Source: Bacillota bacterium | GTDB taxonomy: Bacteria > Bacillota > Clostridia > Christensenellales > CAG-138 | Reading direction: 5' to 3' | NCBI GenBank assembly: GCA_023455425.1 | Contig: JAEYCM010000018.1 | Span: forward strand, 16,680 to 80,679 | Length of the DNA stretch: 64,000 bases | Shown here: piece by piece, positions 60,391 through 64,000 of the stretch | Layout of the letters: each line of letters begins with the position of its first letter | Position numbering within the stretch: position 1 is the first letter of the stretch | Position numbers and translations under genes: made by a program | The notes under the pieces: model-generated | What the model was told of the DNA's origin: nothing | The model's database searches: none | The model's input: the letters and a program-made list of their open reading frames with translations, nothing else

Positions 60391-60715
60391 GTATGAGTAA
60401 CGCATCGGAGCGTTTAAGCGGTTGTTCAAAGCCCGCTGTACGATGCCCAACAATACCGGCTTCGAGGCAATGAGCAGAAAATGGGATGCGCAGGAATACG
60501 TAAAGGGTTTTTCTGTGCAGCCCATCTATGGGGTGAATAAGCTTCAATACGCAACGGAGCAGCAATATAAATCAATCTCGCAACTCAAAAGACATAATTC
60601 CATATTTATATACATCTTTCATCATTTACTATTTATTTAAAAATATGATAACCTAATAATAACACGTATACATGTCTTCATTTGCCCCCAAAAAACAAAT
60701 CAAGAGGTAAACGGA
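60391..60715. other. AT-rich intergenic region without a recognised gene
   Basis: A 72-codon open stretch exists at 60422-60640 but shows no family motif and no ribosome site. The last 100 bases are very AT-rich, as in a promoter region, and hold aagaggt before the next TTG start. No clear -10/-35 pair was fixed. Confidence 0.5.
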
Positions 60716-61909
60716 TTGAAAACAGTACGGTTTTCGATATTAAAGGCAATCGTCATCACAGTACTGCTTGTGGGCTTTACCGCGCTCCTTTTTGTGCTCA
60801 ACAGGCCGCAGGAGGGCGCTGTACCCACGGCTGCAAGCCTGCTGCAATTTGCCCGCGCGCGCGTAACGGAAATCGCCGTAGACGACGCCTATCCAGACAC
60901 ATGGACGGAAGGTCGCCGCCTCGGCACACAGTACGTAATCGTGCGGCTTGAAAGCGGCGCGTACAAGGGCTATGAGCTTCCCGCTGTCAACTATTTAAAC
61001 GCCTACACAAATGTTGACCTAAAGGCAGGCACGCCCATCATCGTCCGCCTGGACTACGATGACGCCGGCAGCCTCTATGTGGCCTCCATATCCAACTATA
61101 CCCGCGATGGTGTGATGTTCGGCCTTTTGGCCGTGTTCGCCGCCCTTATGGTTGCCTTTGGCGGCAAGAAGGGAGTTGCGTCGCTGCTTGGCCTTATATT
61201 TACGGTGGTTTGCATCTGGTTTTTCCTAATTCCGCTGATACGGCGCGGCTTCCCCGCTATTCCTGCGGCCATTATACTCGTGGCCGTCACCACCACCGTT
61301 TCAATGCTGCTGCTCAACGGCTTCAGCGCAAAAACGCTGTGCGCCATCATCGGCTGCGTTGGCGGCGTGCTGGTGGCGGGCGTTACCGCCGCCGTAGCAG
61401 GCGCGCTTACGCCCATGACGGGCTTTAACATGCCAGAGGCGGAGGATATTGTTTTGCGCGCGGGCGATCAGGGGCTCAAGCTCAGCGGGCTTTTGGTGAG
61501 CGGCATCTTGATCTCGGCCCTGGGCGCGGTCATGGACACCTCCATGAGCATCACGTCCGCGGTATTTGAGCTGCACGATATGAATCCCTCCATTGCGCGC
61601 AAAAAGCTGTTTCAGTCCGGCATCAATATTGGGCGGGACGCCATGGGGACCATGTCCAATACTCTCATACTGGCCTTCGCAGGCGCCTCGCTCAACACCC
61701 TGCTCCTGTTCCGCGTGTTCGACTATCCTTATTTGCAGATTTTTAACAGCGATATGATGGCCATCGAGGTCATTCAGGGACTTTCCGGCTCCATAGGCAT
61801 CGTCTTGACGGTTCCGCTCGTCGCCGCGCTCAGTGCGGCTATGTGTGCGGCCCCTAAAAAAGCATTGACTACCCACAAGGAGGTGAACCCGCCCTTTCGT
61901 GCTTCCTGA
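60716..61909 (+). CDS. YibE/F family membrane protein
   Basis: A 397-residue protein starting at TTG 60716 (aagaggt upstream). One N-terminal membrane segment, an outside domain (about 35-130, with GTQYVIVRLESGAYKGYELP), then eight or so membrane segments. GLKLSGLLVSGILISALGAV and then MDTSMSITSAVFEL carry the YibE/F family motif, with AMGTMSNTLILAFAGASLN after it. The function is unknown; a transporter role has been suggested for the family. It is followed after 92 bases by a secreted protein gene. Confidence 0.9.
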   Translation: MKTVRFSILKAIVITVLLVGFTALLFVLNRPQEGAVPTAASLLQFARARVTEIAVDDAYPDTWTEGRRLGTQYVIVRLESGAYKGYELPAVNYLNAYTNVDLKAGTPIIVRLDYDDAGSLYVASISNYTRDGVMFGLLAVFAALMVAFGGKKGVASLLGLIFTVVCIWFFLIPLIRRGFPAIPAAIILVAVTTTVSMLLLNGFSAKTLCAIIGCVGGVLVAGVTAAVAGALTPMTGFNMPEAEDIVLRAGDQGLKLSGLLVSGILISALGAVMDTSMSITSAVFELHDMNPSIARKKLFQSGINIGRDAMGTMSNTLILAFAGASLNTLLLFRVFDYPYLQIFNSDMMAIEVIQGLSGSIGIVLTVPLVAALSAAMCAAPKKALTTHKEVNPPFRAS

Positions 61910-62001
61910 CATGGCGCGGCGCGGGCCATGGCCTGTGTTTTCAACGAACGACAATGCATCGCAGAAACACTAAAAAGTAAGCTTACGACCGGAGGTTTAT
62001 T

Positions 62002-64000
62002 ATGAGCAAGGGTATGAAAAAACTCCTCTCTCTGGCACTCTCCTTCATGATGTGTCTGAGTCTCGTTACTCTCCCTAGCACGGCAATGGCGACAGAAGCC
62101 CCTGGCACCGGGCCTATTGTGATTTGGGAGCTCTTTGCCGGAGGCGGCAGTGCAGATGGAATATATCATCAAAGATATATTGTATTAAAAAACACTGGAG
62201 ACACTGCTGTAAATATCGGCGAATATACGATTTGGAAGGCAGCGCCAGCTGGGAATTTTTCGGATTCTTATTCTTACCAAATACCTGCATCTACCACGCT
62301 TAACGCAGGGGCTTATTGCTTTATTCCTTTAAAAGGTGCTACTTCTAATACCAGGCCTTTACCGCCGCTCACTCCATCTGCTACTTTAGTTGTTTTGCCA
62401 GCATCAAATAGCATTGACTGTGGTACCAGTGGAGCAAAGGTCGCAATAACTTCTGATGGCGTTGCGCCCACCAGTCCTACGGCCAGCAAGGTTGTCGATT
62501 TTCTTGGTTACGGTAGTGCAAATGCCTCTCTGGGTACCGTTTTAAGCATATCAGACAAGAAGCTTACTACCCAAAGCATCCAAAGGCAGACTTGGACTGG
62601 AAACAATAATGCCGATTATGAAATTAAAGACGTCGACTTAACCTACCTCTCCGGCGGCAGCCCTGTTACTGAATGCGCGAAGCCTACCGCCAACCCGGCC
62701 CCCGGGACGGTGAACGTGGGTACCACTGTAACCTTGAGCACCTCCACGTCCGGGGCTTCCATCTACTACACCACGGACGGCAACGAGCCTGTGGCCGGAA
62801 CCTCTGCGCTGTACAGCGATCCTTTCGCCTTGCCCGGCAGTGTGGGTGATACTGTTACCGTGAAGGCTATAGCAACTAGGGGGGATTTAAATAATAGCAG
62901 TGTAGCAACATTTAACTATACCCTCTATGACGCCAACAAGGTGCTAACCATAAAGGAAGCGCTTGATCTTCCCAAGGGCAGCGATAGCAATAAAACACCG
63001 GCGACCGTAGAGGGGCAGATCGTTTACTTTTCCACTTCATATTCAAACCCCGTTCTTCAGGAACTAAACGCCGATGGCAACGTATATTCCCTGTATGTTT
63101 TCGGTACCGCACCTACAGGAGCGAAGGTGGGCGACACCGTACGATTGACAGGAACCTACTGGGTACGCTATGGCGCGCCGCAGCTTGACGGCCTGACCGC
63201 CAGCCAAATTATCGGCTCGGACACGCCGATGGCCGCTCAGGAAGTCACCATCAAACAGCTGCTTGATGCAAGCGACCCCAATCATGGTTTAAAGATATTG
63301 GGCCGCTTTGTAAAAATCAAGGATGTGACGCTGGGCGATGTCAGTGGTTCCAACATGGCGGTTAAAGACCCGTCTACCACCGCCAGCATCAACATCTACA
63401 CCCCTGCACCGCTGCCCGTGGGTGTTACAAAGGGCGATGTTGTGGATCTTTACGCCATGGTGGGCTGCTACAACGCTACCGTACAGCTTTACACGGGAAC
63501 TGCCGAAGCAAATGGTTATAACGTTTACGATGTTGTAAACGATACAAAGAAGCCTGTCGTTACGCTGCCCGATCAATTTTTACACGCAACGCCCGGCATG
63601 GATTATCTTGTCTCGGCAGAGGCTTATGACAACAAGGGCCTTCAATCCGTTGAGCTTACCTATACCATAGGCAGTGCAACAAAGACCGTGCCCATGGTGA
63701 AAAATACGGAAAACGGAAAATACGAGTATACGATCCCCGGCGCGGAGATTGTTTCTACTGCAAACAGCATCGCCATTACCGTTACGGCAAAGGACGTAAC
63801 GGGGCTTACGGCTTCCAAGCAGGCTACCGTTACCATCAGCGACAAGCCCGTTGTTGTTGCCGTAACGCCCGCACGCAACAGCGCGACCAAGGGGGACAAA
63901 ACTCCCGTTATCTCCATAACCCTTGAGAATGCGGGCGATGCGCCCACCGTCACGCTGACATTAAAAAATGAACAGGGTACGGAGGTGGTTAAGGATGCGC
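62002..64000 (+). CDS. Large secreted multidomain protein, truncated at the window end
   Basis: The frame from ATG 62002 (ggaggtttatt upstream) stays open to the last base: 666 codons and no stop. Residues 1-31 are a signal peptide (KKLLSLALSFMMCLSLVTLP, cut near AMA). Residues about 38-195 look like a lamin-tail (LTD) domain (PIVIWELFAGGG, RYIVLKNTGDTAVNIGEY). Residues about 228-310 look like a CHB_HEX_C domain (KPTANPAPGTVNVGTTVTLS, IYYTTDGNEPV). Residues about 313-510 hold two OB-like modules (ATVEGQIVYFST, LKILGRFVKIKDVTL). Ig-like sandwiches follow. Such arrangements often precede an extracellular nuclease or phosphoesterase, so a catalytic domain probably lies beyond the window. Confidence 0.85.
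   Translation, partial: MSKGMKKLLSLALSFMMCLSLVTLPSTAMATEAPGTGPIVIWELFAGGGSADGIYHQRYIVLKNTGDTAVNIGEYTIWKAAPAGNFSDSYSYQIPASTTLNAGAYCFIPLKGATSNTRPLPPLTPSATLVVLPASNSIDCGTSGAKVAITSDGVAPTSPTASKVVDFLGYGSANASLGTVLSISDKKLTTQSIQRQTWTGNNNADYEIKDVDLTYLSGGSPVTECAKPTANPAPGTVNVGTTVTLSTSTSGASIYYTTDGNEPVAGTSALYSDPFALPGSVGDTVTVKAIATRGDLNNSSVATFNYTLYDANKVLTIKEALDLPKGSDSNKTPATVEGQIVYFSTSYSNPVLQELNADGNVYSLYVFGTAPTGAKVGDTVRLTGTYWVRYGAPQLDGLTASQIIGSDTPMAAQEVTIKQLLDASDPNHGLKILGRFVKIKDVTLGDVSGSNMAVKDPSTTASINIYTPAPLPVGVTKGDVVDLYAMVGCYNATVQLYTGTAEANGYNVYDVVNDTKKPVVTLPDQFLHATPGMDYLVSAEAYDNKGLQSVELTYTIGSATKTVPMVKNTENGKYEYTIPGAEIVSTANSIAITVTAKDVTGLTASKQATVTISDKPVVVAVTPARNSATKGDKTPVISITLENAGDAPTVTLTLKNEQGTEVVKDA

Noticed and set aside
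60422..60640. 72-codon open frame after the sensor operon
   Set aside because: No ribosome site, no family features, and it lies after a strong terminator in AT-rich DNA.

Overview
The window reads as part of a chromosome of an anaerobic, Gram-positive-type bacterium, most likely Bacillota, class Clostridia. The pointers are YesM/AraC-type two-component pairs, lipoprotein sugar-binding proteins, a Na+-pumping decarboxylase beta subunit, DUF3842, DUF4491 and YbaN proteins, strong AGGAGG ribosome sites and consensus TTGACA-N17-TATAAT promoters. This is inference from gene content; there is no rRNA or other marker gene here. No tRNA, rRNA, CRISPR array, transposase or phage gene was seen.

Bases 1-9,400 are visibly more AT-rich than the rest. 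They carry a surface-glycan module: a GT9 glycosyltransferase cut by the window edge, a pyruvyl-transferase-like protein with a 12-unit heptad tail, an RgpF-like protein, heptose genes gmhA and gmhB, an MBOAT O-acyltransferase with its AlgJ/AlgX-like partner, and an isolated methyltransferase between two matching hairpins. Bases 9,498-21,406 (minus strand) form one LacI-controlled sugar or polyol operon: a RbsABC-type importer, two dehydrogenases, an FGGY kinase, an SMP-30 lactonase and an aldo/keto reductase, with a consensus promoter and two matching operators.

Bases 21,669-26,614 hold single genes: a C39-like protease, a ferritin-VIT1 iron transporter, a frameshifted alpha/beta hydrolase, an XRE regulator with a membrane partner, a CbiM/NikM metal transporter behind an attenuator-like leader, and DUF3842. 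Bases 26,788-30,305 hold two transcription units, an Amt-PII fusion and an OadG-like/OadB pair. Both are preceded by related structured leaders that end in intrinsic terminators, and I regard this as the best candidate for an undescribed regulatory RNA in the window.

Bases 31,894-45,956 hold a catabolic cluster facing a CdaR-type regulator. It contains a GNAT-like protein, a thiolase homologue without its nucleophilic cysteine, a DUF35 zinc-ribbon protein, the three AllFGH-type oxamate carbamoyltransferase subunits, a cyclase-family hydrolase, a three-subunit molybdenum hydroxylase and an NCS2 permease. Together these suggest import, hydroxylation, ring opening and carbamoyl transfer from an N-heterocycle or ureide. 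Bases 46,064-49,483 encode catalase with a PerR-like regulator and three small membrane proteins.

Bases 49,714-60,335 encode a YtfQRT/YjfF-type sugar importer, followed by a histidine kinase, an AraC-type response regulator, a lipoprotein with two fused sugar-binding domains and an unknown helical protein: apparently a sensing and uptake unit for one sugar family. A palindromic intergenic element occurs twice (40,376 and 54,396). The window ends with a YibE/F membrane protein and a large secreted multidomain protein that runs off the end.
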